Below are positions 21,816 through 31,857 of a stretch of 64,000 nt of DNA, one piece after another. The stretch comes from Branchipolynoe longqiensis (Eukaryota; Annelida; Polychaeta; Phyllodocida; Polynoidae): positions 113,440,776 through 113,504,775 of the forward strand of contig CM059188.1 in the NCBI GenBank assembly GCA_030323885.1, given 5' to 3'. The position numbers were made by a program, and so were the translations under genes. Below the pieces are notes generated by a model that saw only the letters and a list, made by a program, of their open reading frames with translations, was not told the DNA's origin and searched no databases. The stretch's first letter is position 1; each line of letters opens with the position of its first letter.

Positions 21816-22077
21816 CTGCGCGTGCGTAGTGAGATGATGAGGCCTCGCGCATGCGCGTAGATTAATCATCCCCGGCTGGTTCCGCAATCAGCACCACTCT
21901 GATTGACTCCATGATTGTTTCCCTAATTAGGCAATAGGTCTGACGTGATAATGACCATCGCCCCCCCCCCTCCCCCTTCACACACACACACGGACGCGCA
22001 TGCTAAAATGTACTTCCCAATGTTCCTTGTATGGCAACGTGAGAGTGCGTAGTCATCACTATTTGGGGGGGGGGGGA
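21816..22077. other. unassigned, with C and G runs
   Basis: A cytosine-rich tract runs from about 21961 to 21977, followed by CACACACACACA, and a guanine run lies at 22065-22076. No gene or family recognised. Confidence 0.35.
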
Positions 22078-22411
22078 CCAGACGGGATGGCCGAATGAGT
22101 TAGAGCTTCCGTCTCCCGTGTTGGTAGATCGTGGGGTTGTGGGTCCGAACCCTGGTTGAGTCAAACCGATGACTTAAAAATTGATACTTCTTGCTTCCTA
22201 GCCTGGCGCTTGGCATTATTAGGATAGGGCAAGGACTGGTTGGCTCAGTGTCAGGATAATGTGACTGAGTGGGATATCAGGTCATGGTGCTGGTGGCCTG
22301 GTCTTCCAGTGGGGCAGCAGTATAAATCCGCCATGAGTGCGCACTGTCACAAGTCGGTACCCATCCTGATATGACCTTAAATGTTGCTAGGACGTAAAAC
22401 AACAACAAAGC
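22078..22411 (+). mobile_element. SINE-A, type 2, full length
   Basis: This is a good example of the type 2 head: GATGGCCGAATGAGTTAGAG, CTCCCGTGTTGGTAGATCGT, GGGTCCGAACCCTGG, then GGTTGAGTCAAACC. The head resembles a tRNA-Leu with a long variable arm. Tail TGTTGCTAGGACGTAAAACA with CAACAAAGC. Confidence 0.85.
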
Positions 22412-23457
22412 AACAATCTATCGTCTTCGGCCACCGCGTTCGGTTTACTACTCTGGTGTACTCCGACATAATTAGGTGCCAAGGCAATAAGATAATGGAC
22501 TGACTGAATGCACAATCCTCTGTGGTCCCACCCTCCGGTACGTGCTGCCTGCTGGCCTCCCCCCCCCCCCCCCCCCCAATAGTCCCACCAACATCGGGAT
22601 CCCTCATTCTTCACACTAACACAGAAAAAAATCAGCGGTACAGTGAGTGAATGCAGGGGCACTGAGGTGTGGGCGAGTAGGTGGCGCCACGTGCTCAGGT
22701 CATGAGGAACCAGTAGATGACCTAATGAGTAGGTGACCAGCTGATGACTTAGTGGCTGGGGGTGTAGTAGATAAAAGATTCACCCGGTACTTGTAGTACA
22801 CGGGTTAATACCAACCATATATAAAAACGGTCGAAAATAGCGTTAGTATGGAACAACAAGTAGAATGCCTGGCACCAGTGTCAAATGGTTACTTATATCA
22901 GAACAGAGTTGGTGAATGAGAGAGAATGCAAAAAGACAAGATGGCGGCCACAGAATGCCATCGATTTCACTTTTAAATCTTATTAAACTAGATATTATAT
23001 TATATTTTTCAACTCAAAGGTAGCGGGCTAGCAATAAGACATATGTAAAGAATAAATGTTGCTTCTTAGATTGTGAAATTAGGCTCTGATTTCATTGACC
23101 CGTTTTTTCGACAGCTTTTACATAGGGTTGGTTTGCACCCCTACTGCAGCAGTACAGGGTGAATCTTGTATCTAGGGGTGTAGATGAATCTTCCGGCTTA
23201 TTATACTCGTATAATGGCTTATACAGCATATACTACAGAACAAACCAATAGTCAGGACATCGTAACTTACTAACACAAACATACCAACAACTAAAACCTT
23301 TTATCTAAATATAAAATGATTTAATGTAGCTCATACTCATTACTTACTGCATTGTGTACACTTTAATTTCAGAATCTACGCATTTCAAGACACTATATAA
23401 ACCATGTTAACAAAAAAACAAAAATTTTGTGAATACCAAGATACCTGTAACACTTAC
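22412..23457. other. unassigned, with a repeat M fragment
   Basis: A cytosine run lies at 22559-22577. At 23195-23235, CTTATTATACTCGTATAATG and TTATACAGCATAT match repeat M in reverse complement. The rest is unassigned AT-rich sequence. Confidence 0.4.
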
Positions 23458-23520
23458 AGATGGAAGACCAGTGCTATGGCGCTGACAAGAGATTTACATG
23501 AATAAAATTCATTTACCCAA
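23458..23520 (+). repeat. family L tail, copy 3
   Basis: GGAAGACCAGTGC-TATG-GCGCTGAC is followed by AAGAGATTTACATGAATAAA. The GCACTG arm has become GCGCTG, so one pair changes to a G-T wobble and the stem is kept while the loop differs completely from copy 1. Confidence 0.6.
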
Positions 23521-23614
23521 ACAAAATCCATGTAAAGATGCCAATCCGCCGAGGTAGTAGTGAGGAGTAGAGAGAGGGTGCCCGCCGCCCACTGAACCTC
23601 CGGTGCTATTTATA

Positions 23615-23791
23615 CAGTAAAACCTCTCTATACGACCCCTCCACAGATCGACTACTTCCCTATATCGATCGCTTTATTTGGGTCCCAACAATACCATTGT
23701 AATGATATTCTAACTCTCTAAACCGACCACCTCCCTAAATGGACCACTTAAAATCGGTCCCATGGTTGGTGGATTTATAGAGGTTTTACTG
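23615..23791. mobile_element. mariner/pogo-like MITE, copy 2 (intact ends)
   Basis: A 177-bp element with inverted ends CAGTAAAACCTCTCTATA and TATAGAGGTTTTACTG (reading inward to outward on the right), flanked by TA on both sides. TA duplication and a CAGT...ACTG end fit Tc1/mariner or pogo non-autonomous elements. The interior matches the copies at 8611 and 55189 in reverse complement. Confidence 0.85.
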
Positions 23792-24861
23792 TATATGTAA
23801 ATAAATGTAAATGTTTATGCATGTATATATATTCATGTATTTGCATGTATACGTGTAAAATGTGTATAGACGCTCTACTCTAACCACCACCAGAACATAA
23901 CCCACGTCTGGAGGACTCCCGTGGGTGGGTGTGTGGGTGTGTGGGGGGGCGATGTGTGTGTGGGCGGGGATGTGGGGTGTGGGGGACGTGGGGTAGTGGC
24001 TAACTTGCCACAGGTGTCTTTGAAGGCCCGGTCACATACATGTTAGTTAATGTAGTTGAACGTAGTGGAGGCTAATCTAGTTGAACGTAGTCGAACGTTG
24101 TTGAAATAGTTGAACATAGTGGAACATACCGGCGTCCATACTTCTCCGTGATGATAACGTGATAAGAACGTCCGTGGGCCATGAGTTCCGATTTAAGCTT
24201 TGGACATGTTCAAAAGAGCACTACGTTTGAGGCAGAAGTAGCCTCCTTGGTGATGACGTACTCGAGCATACTCTAGCATAGTCTAGCATAGTCTAGCATA
24301 CTATAGCATACTCTAGCGTACTCTAGCATACTTATTAATGTACTCTAGCATATTCTCGCGTACCCTAGCATACTTTGACCCATACAAAACATTGGCCGTT
24401 TTGCCATGGTCAAATGCCCCGTTAGTGGACGAAGTTGAACGTAGTTGAACATAGTGGAGGGTAATGTAGTTGAACGTAGTTGAATGTAGTTGAACATAGT
24501 TGAATGTAGTTGGACATACCAGGATCCGTACTGTATCGTACCTGGATCCGTACCATAATGTATATATCCGTACTATTAGGTGGGTCATCAACCAAAACCT
24601 GTCCTACCGTAACATATTTTAACGTATTGACAGCACGTTTCACCCACATTATTCTATGAACGTTCAACTACATTCACTTACCTCTTTGTGACTGGTTCTT
24701 GAGGCTCGCAGTTCGCGGTTAATATTTTAGTTGGCGTAGCAGCCGTCTGGTGCTTTACAGAACCAAGATTCTGTACGCAGATTGAGAGGTGTGTATTACA
24801 TGATCGTATCGGGAGACGGTGATTTAGGATGGTGGAGGTATGAGTGTGAGGTTGTGGAGTG
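23792..24861. repeat. unassigned stretch with two short tandem motifs
   Basis: AGTTGAACGTAGT-type words recur at 24040-24125 and 24430-24515. CATACTCTAGCATAGTCTAG-type 11-bp words recur at 24258-24370. The two TGAACGTAG blocks flank the TCTAGCATA block. No gene is recognised. Confidence 0.6.
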
Positions 24862-25163
24862 GGTTGGTTGTCGGAGTTTCACGTCCTTGCAACATCTAAG
24901 GTCACAGCAGGATGGTTACAGACTTGTTACAGTGCGCACTCATGGCGATTTTATAGTGCTGCCACACTGGGATATCCCACTCAGTCACATTATCCTGATA
25001 CTGAGCTAACCAGTCCTTACCCTATCCTATTCATGTGGAGCACCAAGATATGAAGCGATAAGTATCAATTTTATAAGTCATTGGTTTGGCTCGACTGGGA
25101 ACCGAACTCCCGATCTCCCATACGCGAGGGCCGCGCTCTACAGATTCGGCTACCAGGCTCGGT
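24862..25163 (-). mobile_element. SINE-A, type 1
   Basis: The minus-strand head is CCGAGCCTGGTAGCCGAATC and the tail on the plus strand is GTTGGTTGTCGGAGTTTCAC. About 25 bp of the body between CCCAGT and GATATC are missing relative to neighbours. Confidence 0.85.
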
Positions 25164-26480
25164 GAAAGAGTGGCAAGGACTGTGTGATTGGTAGTAGTGC
25201 AATTGTGTGTTGGTTCTGTGAATGGAGGGGGTGGGGGGGTGGGAGGGGGGTGTGGGAATGTGAGTAGTGAGCAGAGACTGGGTGGTAGGTAGTGAGTGTA
25301 GGTTGTGTGTGAGGGGAGGGGTGTTTTAATTTAAATGGGATATGTGTGTGAAGGGTGTTGGGTACGAGGAAGCAGTATGAATGGATGTTGTGTGAATGTG
25401 TGGAATGTGTTGTGGCGACGGCGTAGGTAGGATGAGGGTGGCTGTTGTCTGGAGCTGTTAGAGTGGAGGGTGTCCTGTGTGTGGTGGTGGTGTTTGTGCT
25501 GGTTATAGTGTGTGTGGTGGTGTTATGTGAATGAGGCGGTCTGAGGGTATAAGTTATGAGACTGCTGGTTATAGTGTGTGTGATGGTGTTATATAAAGGA
25601 GGGTGTAGTCATGAGAGTGTTGCTTATAGTGTGTGTGATGGTGTTATATGAATGAGGCGGTGGGAGGGTGTAGTTATGAGAGTGCTGCTTATAGTGTGTG
25701 TGCTAGTGTTATGTGAATGAGGCGGTGGGAGGGTGTGGTTATGAGAGTGCTGGTTATAGTGTGTGTGATGGTGTTATGTGAATGAGGCGGTGTGAGGGTG
25801 TAGTTATGAGAGTGCTGCTTATAGTGTGTGTGATGGTGTTATGTGAATGAGGCGGCCGGAGGTGTAGTTATGAGAGTGCTGCTTATAGTGTGTGTGATGG
25901 TGTTATGTGAATGAGGCGGTGTGAGGGTGTAAGTTATGAGAGTGCTGGCTATAATGTGTTCGATGGTGTTATCTGAATGAGGCGGCCGGAGGTGTAGTTA
26001 TGAGAGTGCTGCTTATAGTGTGTGTGATGGTCTTATGTGAATGAGGCGGTATGAGGGTGTAGTTATGAGAGTGCTGCTTATAGTGTGTGTGATGGTGTTA
26101 TGTGAATGAGGGTGTAGTTATGAGAGTGCTGCTTATAGTGTGTGTGATGGTCTTATGTGAATGAGGGTGTAAGTTATGAGAGTGCTGCTTATAGTGTGTG
26201 TGATGGTGTTATGTAAATGAGGGTGTAAGTTATGAGAGTGCTGCTTATAGTGTGTGTGATGGTGTTATGTAAATGAGGGTGTAAGTTATGAGAGTGCTGC
26301 TTATAGTGTGTGTGATGGTGTTATGTAAATGAGGGTGTAAGTTATGAGAGTGCTGCTTATAGTGTGTGTGATGGTGTTATGTAAATGAGGGTGTAAGTTA
26401 TGAGAGTGCTGGTTATAACGTGTTCGATGGTGTCATCTGAATAAGGCGGCCGGAGGTGTAGTTATGAGAGTGCTGCTTTA
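25164..26480. repeat. GT-rich sequence and ~56-66-bp minisatellite
   Basis: From about 25480, units of GAGTGCTGCTTATAGTGTGT, GTGATGGTGTTATGTGAATG and AGGCGGTGTGAGGGTGTAGT repeat about sixteen times at 64-66 bp. Between 26100 and 26400 the AGGCGG segment is deleted and the period falls to about 56 bp. 25164-25480 is GT-rich without clear periodicity. Confidence 0.9.
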
Positions 26481-26739
26481 TAGTGTGATTTCACAAGACG
26501 TGAGTTGGTGGCTATAAACTGCGGATATGGCGGGGCGCCCCCTCGTATCGTATTCCCTAGGTGCCCATCAACGGGCCGCCAGAAGCCGTCACCAGGCGGC
26601 GCCACCAGCAGCACACAGACCTGCCACAACTCACACTGTCTGCGCCAACCAGCACCTTTGGAATGCTGACAGTAACAGTGTGTAAAATATTCCGATATGC
26701 GGTATACGGGGGGATGCAAATGTTCTATTACTGATCGGT
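26481..26739. other. unassigned sequence
   Basis: No gene or repeat family recognised between the minisatellite and repeat P. Confidence 0.3.
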
Positions 26740-27200
26740 GTACGTGACCAGGTGCATGTATGTATGGATATATCTATGTATGGGCTGGTGGTACCTGAGT
26801 GGGATGTAAATAGATGTAGTGGTGCTGGCAGGTCTGGGTGTGGGTGCACTCGGGGCCTACCCCCTCTGCTGGGATAGGGATCACCACACTCGAAGGTCAA
26901 GTTTGATACTGGCCATGGGGCCATATACCTTGATCGTGGTGGGCAGACCACCAGTAGCCATGGGGACCAGGAATGCTGGATCCCTATTGGTAGGGCCAAG
27001 AATGCTTGTTTTCCATCGGGGGAAAGGGGTGGGGTGATACTCTACAATGAACCCATGTAACCATATACATAATAAACCAGAGGGCTTGACTCTCTCTCCT
27101 TCTTTACACTTTATACTCTTCCGTTCTCTTTGTCTGTATTGATTTCACTATAGCCTGCCTACACAACCACAGATTCGAGCCTTAGCCTTATTTTTAATAC
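26740..27200 (-). repeat. dispersed repeat P, copy 1
   Basis: In reverse complement it shares GTAGGCAGGCTATAGTGAAA, TCAATACAGACAAAG, AGAGTATAAAG, CCCCATGGCTACTGGTGGTC and TGCCCACCACGAT with 28290-28838. The two copies therefore form a spaced inverted pair. No terminal repeats or open frame; class unknown. Confidence 0.6.
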
Positions 27201-27430
27201 AAAATTTGTGACCACAACGAGTGGATTAGTTGAGTAGTGGATTAAATGTGTACAAGTGTATGTAAGGATGGAAGATCTCCGCGAATTCGCGGATTTCGGC
27301 GATTGTTGATATTCATTGATTAGCATTCACAAAATGTTAATGTATTACATATCTATTATGTATATGTATATTATAATGGATATCACCTCAAATAACATTA
27401 ACACTGTTTAGCTCTCTAAGAAATAACCAG
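27201..27430. other. unassigned, AT-rich
   Basis: Nothing recognised. A short GCGAATTCGCGG word near 27280 is self-complementary in its core. Confidence 0.3.
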
Positions 27431-27535
27431 GTTGGTTGTTGGAGTTTTACGTCCTGGCAACATCAATGGTCATATCAGGACGGGTACCGACATGTGACGG
27501 TGCACATCCATATTGACTTTATAGTGTTGCTTAAT
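27431..27535 (-). mobile_element. SINE-A 3' fragment
   Basis: GTTGGTTGTTGGAGTTTTAC through GACTTTATAGTGTTGCTT, i.e. only the last ~105 bp of a type 1 copy. It abuts the following minisatellite. Confidence 0.8.
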
Positions 27536-27539
27536 GCCT

Positions 27540-27950
27540 TCAGGTCATGTCATCGGAGGTGCTGAGGACAAGCTACTTTGACAGTGCTGAGGTCATGTGA
27601 CATGAAGGTGCTGAGGTCATGTGACCTGTGTGTGTTAAGGTCATGTGACTTGAGAGTGCTATGGTCACATGACTAAGGGTGCTAAGGTCATGTGATTTGA
27701 GGGTGTTGAGTTCACGTGATCTGAAGGTGCTATGGTCACATGCCCTGGAGTGCTGAGGACAAGCGACTTTAGGGTTTGTAGGTCACATGACTTTGATGGT
27801 GCTAAGGTCACGTGATCTGAGGTGCTGAGGTCATGTGACTTGAAGGTGCTAAGGTCACGTGATCTGAGGTGTTGAGGACGCGTGACATCAGGGTGCTGAG
27901 GTCACCTGACATCAGCGTGCCGCGGTCACGTGACGTCAGGATGCTAAAGG
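27540..27950. repeat. ~24-bp minisatellite GCTGAGGTCATGTGACCTGAGG
   Basis: About seventeen degenerate units of GTGCTGAGGTCATGTGACTT with GAGG links. Many units contain the palindromes GTCACGTGAC or TCACATGA, so the array is dense in E-box-like CACGTG/CATGTG words. Confidence 0.85.
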
Positions 27951-28015
27951 AGGCTACTCTGTGCGGATACTCATACACCCCGGGGGTCGGTCACGCCTCA
28001 GTGACTCCGAGAACA

Positions 28016-28146
28016 GGGCCCATATGCATGATGCGGTGTTAGCGAGCCAAAACTGGTTTTGGTGGGGATTTCTAGGTTAGCGGCGAAAACTCAGTATGTA
28101 AACACACTGAGTGTAAGCTAACACTGCGTCATGCATACGGGCCCAG
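28016..28146. mobile_element. 131-bp TIR element (MITE)
   Basis: Inverted ends GGGCCCATATGCATGATGCG and, in reverse complement, GGGCCCGTATGCATGACGCA, extending through GTGTTAGC. About 28 bp per arm with three mismatches, and a centre of about 70 bp. Flanking CA-GGGCCC would fit a hAT-like CAGGG end, but no 8-bp duplication is visible. Confidence 0.65.
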
Positions 28147-28204
28147 ATCGATTGGCACACGGCTCGTTCAACTAAGTCATTCTATGATGACTATCCAAAC
28201 AGTT

Positions 28205-28290
28205 TAAAAGTAATATACAGTGTAGCAGCACTAAAAGGTCGCCATGAGTGCACACTGCCACAAGTCGGTACCGGTCGTGATATGACCCTA
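28205..28290 (+). mobile_element. SINE-A fragment, left side of a split tail
   Basis: GCAGCACTAAAAGGTCGCCA through GTGATATGACCCT. The tail appears to resume at 28840-28886 (CCTAGATGTTACCAGGACGT, AGAAACTCCATC), so repeat P (28290-28838) seems to have inserted into this SINE just after GATATGACC. Confidence 0.65.
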
Positions 28291-28838
28291 TGTAAAGTCC
28301 AAGGCTGGAATTTGTGTTTGGGTAGGCAGGCTATAATGAAATCAATACAGGCAAGACGAGAAAGGAAGAGTATAAAGAATGAAAGTAGAGAGAGAGACAA
28401 TGCCCTCAGGTTTATTATTTATAGTGGTACATGGATCTGGTATAGCATACCACCTGACCTTATTCTCCAATGAGAATCAAACATCTCAAGCTCCACCAAT
28501 GAACATCAATCATTCCTGGGTTCCCATGGCTACAGTGATCTGCCCACCACCACCATGATGTGCACGTGGCTGTTTGGCCACCACCTGCCTGAGCTGAGTG
28601 TCTGGTGATCCATGACTAACAGAGGAGGGGAGGGGGTAGTGAGTCGAGCTCCAAGTGCCCCTTACACACTATATCCTAGTGCCTCTTTCACACTATCTGA
28701 CTAACACACGATGACTATTGACCCAGCATAAAGTATCACCAGCAACTTCATAAATACAAGTATGCACCTGGCACTATATACCATTTACCATTATAGACCA
28801 TTTGCATTCCCCCACCAAGCGTTTCACCGGGATATTTT
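28290..28838 (+). repeat. dispersed repeat P, copy 2, inside a SINE tail
   Basis: Includes GGTAGGCAGGCTATAATGAA, ATCAATACAGGCAAGACG and GGGTTCCCATGGCTACAGTG, matching 26740-27200 in reverse complement. Its borders can be read from the interrupted SINE. A three-base CCT at both junctions could be a short duplication. Confidence 0.6.
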
Positions 28839-28839
28839 A

Positions 28840-28886
28840 CACCTAGATGTTACCAGGACGTAGAAACTCCATCAAAACAAACCAAC
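28840..28886 (+). mobile_element. SINE-A tail, right side of the split copy
   Basis: CTAGATGTTACCAGGACGTA followed by GAAACTCCATC and AAACCAAC, the continuation expected for the fragment at 28205-28290. Confidence 0.65.
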
Positions 28887-29346
28887 GTATCATTCATGTT
28901 TCACCGACAACTATTTGAAAACAAAAACAAGTCAAATACATGTTTCGCTAATTTTAGCAGCCGTATTGGATCCTTGCATATACAAACATATTTAGGAATA
29001 AATAAGCAGTTTGAAATTATTCATTTGACACCACGATGAAATCTCTCGCTCTATTACTTCAAGAGATAAAACATTTTCAACAAATGCCCAAATCGTGATT
29101 GCAGCCATATTGGATTTTCCGTTTTTATGAAAATTGCTAAATGGTGAGAGCTCCACACCCATCTGGATGTCATTATGGCGGTGCCAGACATGAATAATCA
29201 GCAGAGAGAAAAAATGTATCAGACAAAATAAGGTTCCCCCCCCCACCCCAAATGGCTTCCAGACTAAAATTAGTTATCTATCACATGGACCATAACCATA
29301 TTGTTAACTGTATATTCTGCGTAAATGTTTGCCTACTTAGGCATTC
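28887..29346. other. unassigned sequence
   Basis: No gene or repeat family recognised. A cytosine run lies near 29238. Confidence 0.3.
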
Positions 29347-29665
29347 AGCGGGCGCGGTGGCCGAATCGGTTGATTTGGGAGTTTGCTTCTGACTCGAGTC
29401 AAACCAGTGACTTTAAAATTGATACTTATCGCTGATACTTGTTCGTAGCCAGGCACTCTGCATTAATAGGATAGGGCAAGGACTACTTAGATCAGTGTCA
29501 GGATAATGTGACTGAGTGGGATATTGGGTCATGTTGACAGTGGCCTGACTTCCCAGTGGGGCACCACTATAAAGTCACCATGAGCACACACTGTCACAAG
29601 TCGATACCCATCCTGATATGACCTTAGATGTTGCTAGGACTTAAAACAACAACCAACCAACACAA
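29347..29665 (+). mobile_element. SINE-A, type 1, short head
   Basis: GGCGCGGTGGCCGAATCGGT is followed almost directly by GGGAGTTTGCTTCTGACTCG, so about 25 bp of the head are deleted. The body has a local duplication (GATACTTATCGCTGATACTT). Tail GATGTTGCTAGGACTTAAAA. Confidence 0.8.
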
Positions 29666-29694
29666 CAACCTAGCCAGTCCAAAGTTAGTGAACC

Positions 29695-30181
29695 GGTGGT
29701 GCAGTTTCCGCTGTCCGCCAGTTTCCGCGGTACGCATTGCTTCTGTGCATGCATCAAAATAGAACATCATCGTCACTAACCTTATAAATTTAATAGAATG
29801 TTTTGGTAGAGATGTTTTCTATATGTGTACCAAGCAATTTGTTTCTACGTGGTGTGGTTTTAGAGATATTTCACATTTTCTGTATTTTCTGTATGAAGAT
29901 TGCTCATGACCATTGACAATGCCTTGAGTTTGACGGTATGCGCAGTGCAAAACATTAGTTTTATTCAAAATTAATAGAAATCAAGAACCCTAACCTTATA
30001 CATTTAATATAATCTTTTTGGTAAAGATGTTTTCTATATGTGTACCAAGCGATTTGTTTCTAGATGGTGTGGTTTTAGAGATATTTCACTTTTTCTGTAT
30101 TAAGATTGCTCACGGCCATTGACAATGCATTTGAGTGTATGCATACCGCAGAAATTGGCGGACGGCGGAAACTGCGACACC
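29695..30181. mobile_element. GGTGTCGCAG-TIR family, element 2, with 206-bp dimer
   Basis: A 487-bp element. The left end starts GGTGGTGCAGTTTCCGCTGT and the reverse complement of the right end starts GGTGTCGCAGTTTCCGCCGT; the inverted repeat extends about 45 bp. Each end contains a doubled AGTTTCCGC word. The interior holds two tandem units of the 206-bp module (AGATTGC words at 29897 and 30103), in reverse complement to 18190-18810. No transposase or clear target-site duplication. Confidence 0.75.
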
Positions 30182-30360
30182 GGGCGCTTGGAATGTCATG
30201 GAAAAGAATCGGTGCTGAATTTATTGGATGACGCGACCCCTGTCGCCACCTACAGGCGGCCGAACACAACTGCCTGTTTCCGGCGTCGGGTCTGCCAGCC
30301 TGCATTGTGGAAGCTGCCTAAGATATTCTCTAGGCCTCAGCATTCAGAGCAAATGGTTTT
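30182..30360. other. unassigned sequence
   Basis: Short GC-moderate stretch between a TIR element and a SINE cluster. Nothing recognised. Confidence 0.3.
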
Positions 30361-31032
30361 GTTTGTTTGTTTGTTGTTTTACGTCCTAGCAACATCTAAG
30401 GTCATATAAAGGACAGGCAAATGGTTAGTTAGGGTATGCACCCACAGCTGGTTGGCTGGTTGTTGGCGTTTTACGTCCTGGCAACATCTAAGGTCGTATC
30501 CCGACGTGTACCAACTTGTGATAGTGCGCGCTCATGGTGACCTTATAGTGCTGCCCCACTAGGAAATCAGGCGGCCAACACAATGACGGCGTTGGCCGAA
30601 TCGGTAGAGCGCCGGGATCGCGTGCGGGAGATCGGGAGTTTGGTTCCCGGTCGAGTCAAGTGAATGACTTATCAAATTTATACTTGTCGCTACCTAGCCT
30701 GGCCCTCTGCATTAATAGGATAGTGCAAGACTGAATAGCTTGGTGTAGGATAATGTGATTGAGCGAGATATCAGGTCATGGGGCTGGCGGTCTGGTCTCC
30801 CAGTGAGGCAGCACTATAAAGTCGCCATAAGTGCACACAGTCACAAGTCGGTAGCCGTTCTGATATGACCTTGTATGTTGCCAGGATGTAAAACTCCAAC
30901 AATCAGCCATCTAAGGTCATATCAGGATGGGAACAGATTTTCTACAGTAAATACTCATGGCGTCTTTATAGTGCTACCCCCAAGTTGGAGACCAGGCCGG
31001 CGGCACCATGATCCGATTTCCAACCCAGTCAC
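30361..31032. mobile_element. cluster of four SINE-A copies in alternating orientation
   Basis: In order: a minus tail fragment of type 2 (30361-30420, TTGTTGTTTTACGTCCTAGC); a minus 3' half of type 1 (30450-30586, GGTTGTTGGCGTTTTACGTC); a nearly complete plus type 1 copy (30585-30905, GGCGTTGGCCGAATCGGTAG to GGATGTAAAACTCCAAC); and a minus fragment (30907-31032, ATCTAAGGTCATATCAGGAT to CAACCCAGTCACAT). Adjacent opposite copies form inverted repeats of 120-140 bp. Confidence 0.8.
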
Positions 31033-31197
31033 ATACTCGTACATAAGAAGGTCATGTTGGGTTCACGGTGCCCGTATGCGCAGTGCGCGATATCACGGCT
31101 TAATCAAGTTAATGTCGACGGGCGCTGCCCAGCATAAGTCCACCTGTGAACGGGATATAACACAACATGCTCCCACACAGCCTTATATATAAATATA

Positions 31198-31385
31198 TAT
31201 GTGCTGTATAAGAATTATACCAGTATAATAACCCGGAATATCTCTCCTTTCCATCATCACTCACTCAGCTCAATTGACTGATGGAGTCTGTCCTAGTCAT
31301 CTACTGCTCCAGCCTCCCCAACCCCAACTCTGATGGTGGCGCCACCACCCCTCCACACTGTAACTGCCACTCACTGTACCGCTGA
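31198..31385 (+). repeat. dispersed repeat M, copy 2
   Basis: ATATGTGCTGTATAAGAATT, AGTATAATAACCCGGAATAT, TGGAGTCTGTCCTAGTCATC and GCCACTCACTGTACCGCTGA. It matches 20088-20270 in the same orientation, with a short insertion of GCGCCACCACC relative to it. Confidence 0.6.
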
Positions 31386-31857
31386 TACACAGTTAAAATT
31401 TGACTGTCCCGACGGGCCTATAGGCGTTAACGGCCAGACACAGCCGGCATACATTGCCTAGAGCCCCTCACAGGTGGCGCCAGTGTCGCCCATGTCATAC
31501 TACACAGAGTCAATTAGATAAGATACAGTGCTATACTATTACATAGGGAACTGAAGATAGGTAGTGTCCTTGTTTATATTCCCATAATGGATTATAGAGC
31601 ACATATATATATATATATAATATATATATATATATATGTACTATATAATTTATTATGTGGATATAAATAATGGCAGCCCCTTAACTTCCATGTTAAGGGG
31701 CTGTGGAGCGGGCATTCTCTCCTGCCCCACCTTCAATGCCCGTGAGCCAACTATCACTCTGCTTACTTTCATATATCTATATATATATATATATATCTGA
31801 CACTGTGTTTGCGTCGCCCCGCTCCGTGTCGACAAATTGCGGCCGTGCGCTGGTCCC
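31386..31857. repeat. unassigned stretch with TA microsatellites
   Basis: TA dinucleotide runs at 31602-31637 and 31773-31797. TTAACTTCCATGTTAAGG at 31681 is a small palindrome. The rest is unassigned. Confidence 0.55.

Noticed and set aside
22078..22165. tRNA-Leu-like gene
   Set aside because: A and B boxes are present, but the segment is the head of a full SINE-A copy, the acceptor stem does not close, and the same head recurs many times.
26631..26999. 122-codon minus-strand frame
   Set aside because: It crosses the boundary of repeat P and has no recognised domain. The homologous stretch in the second P copy is not open.
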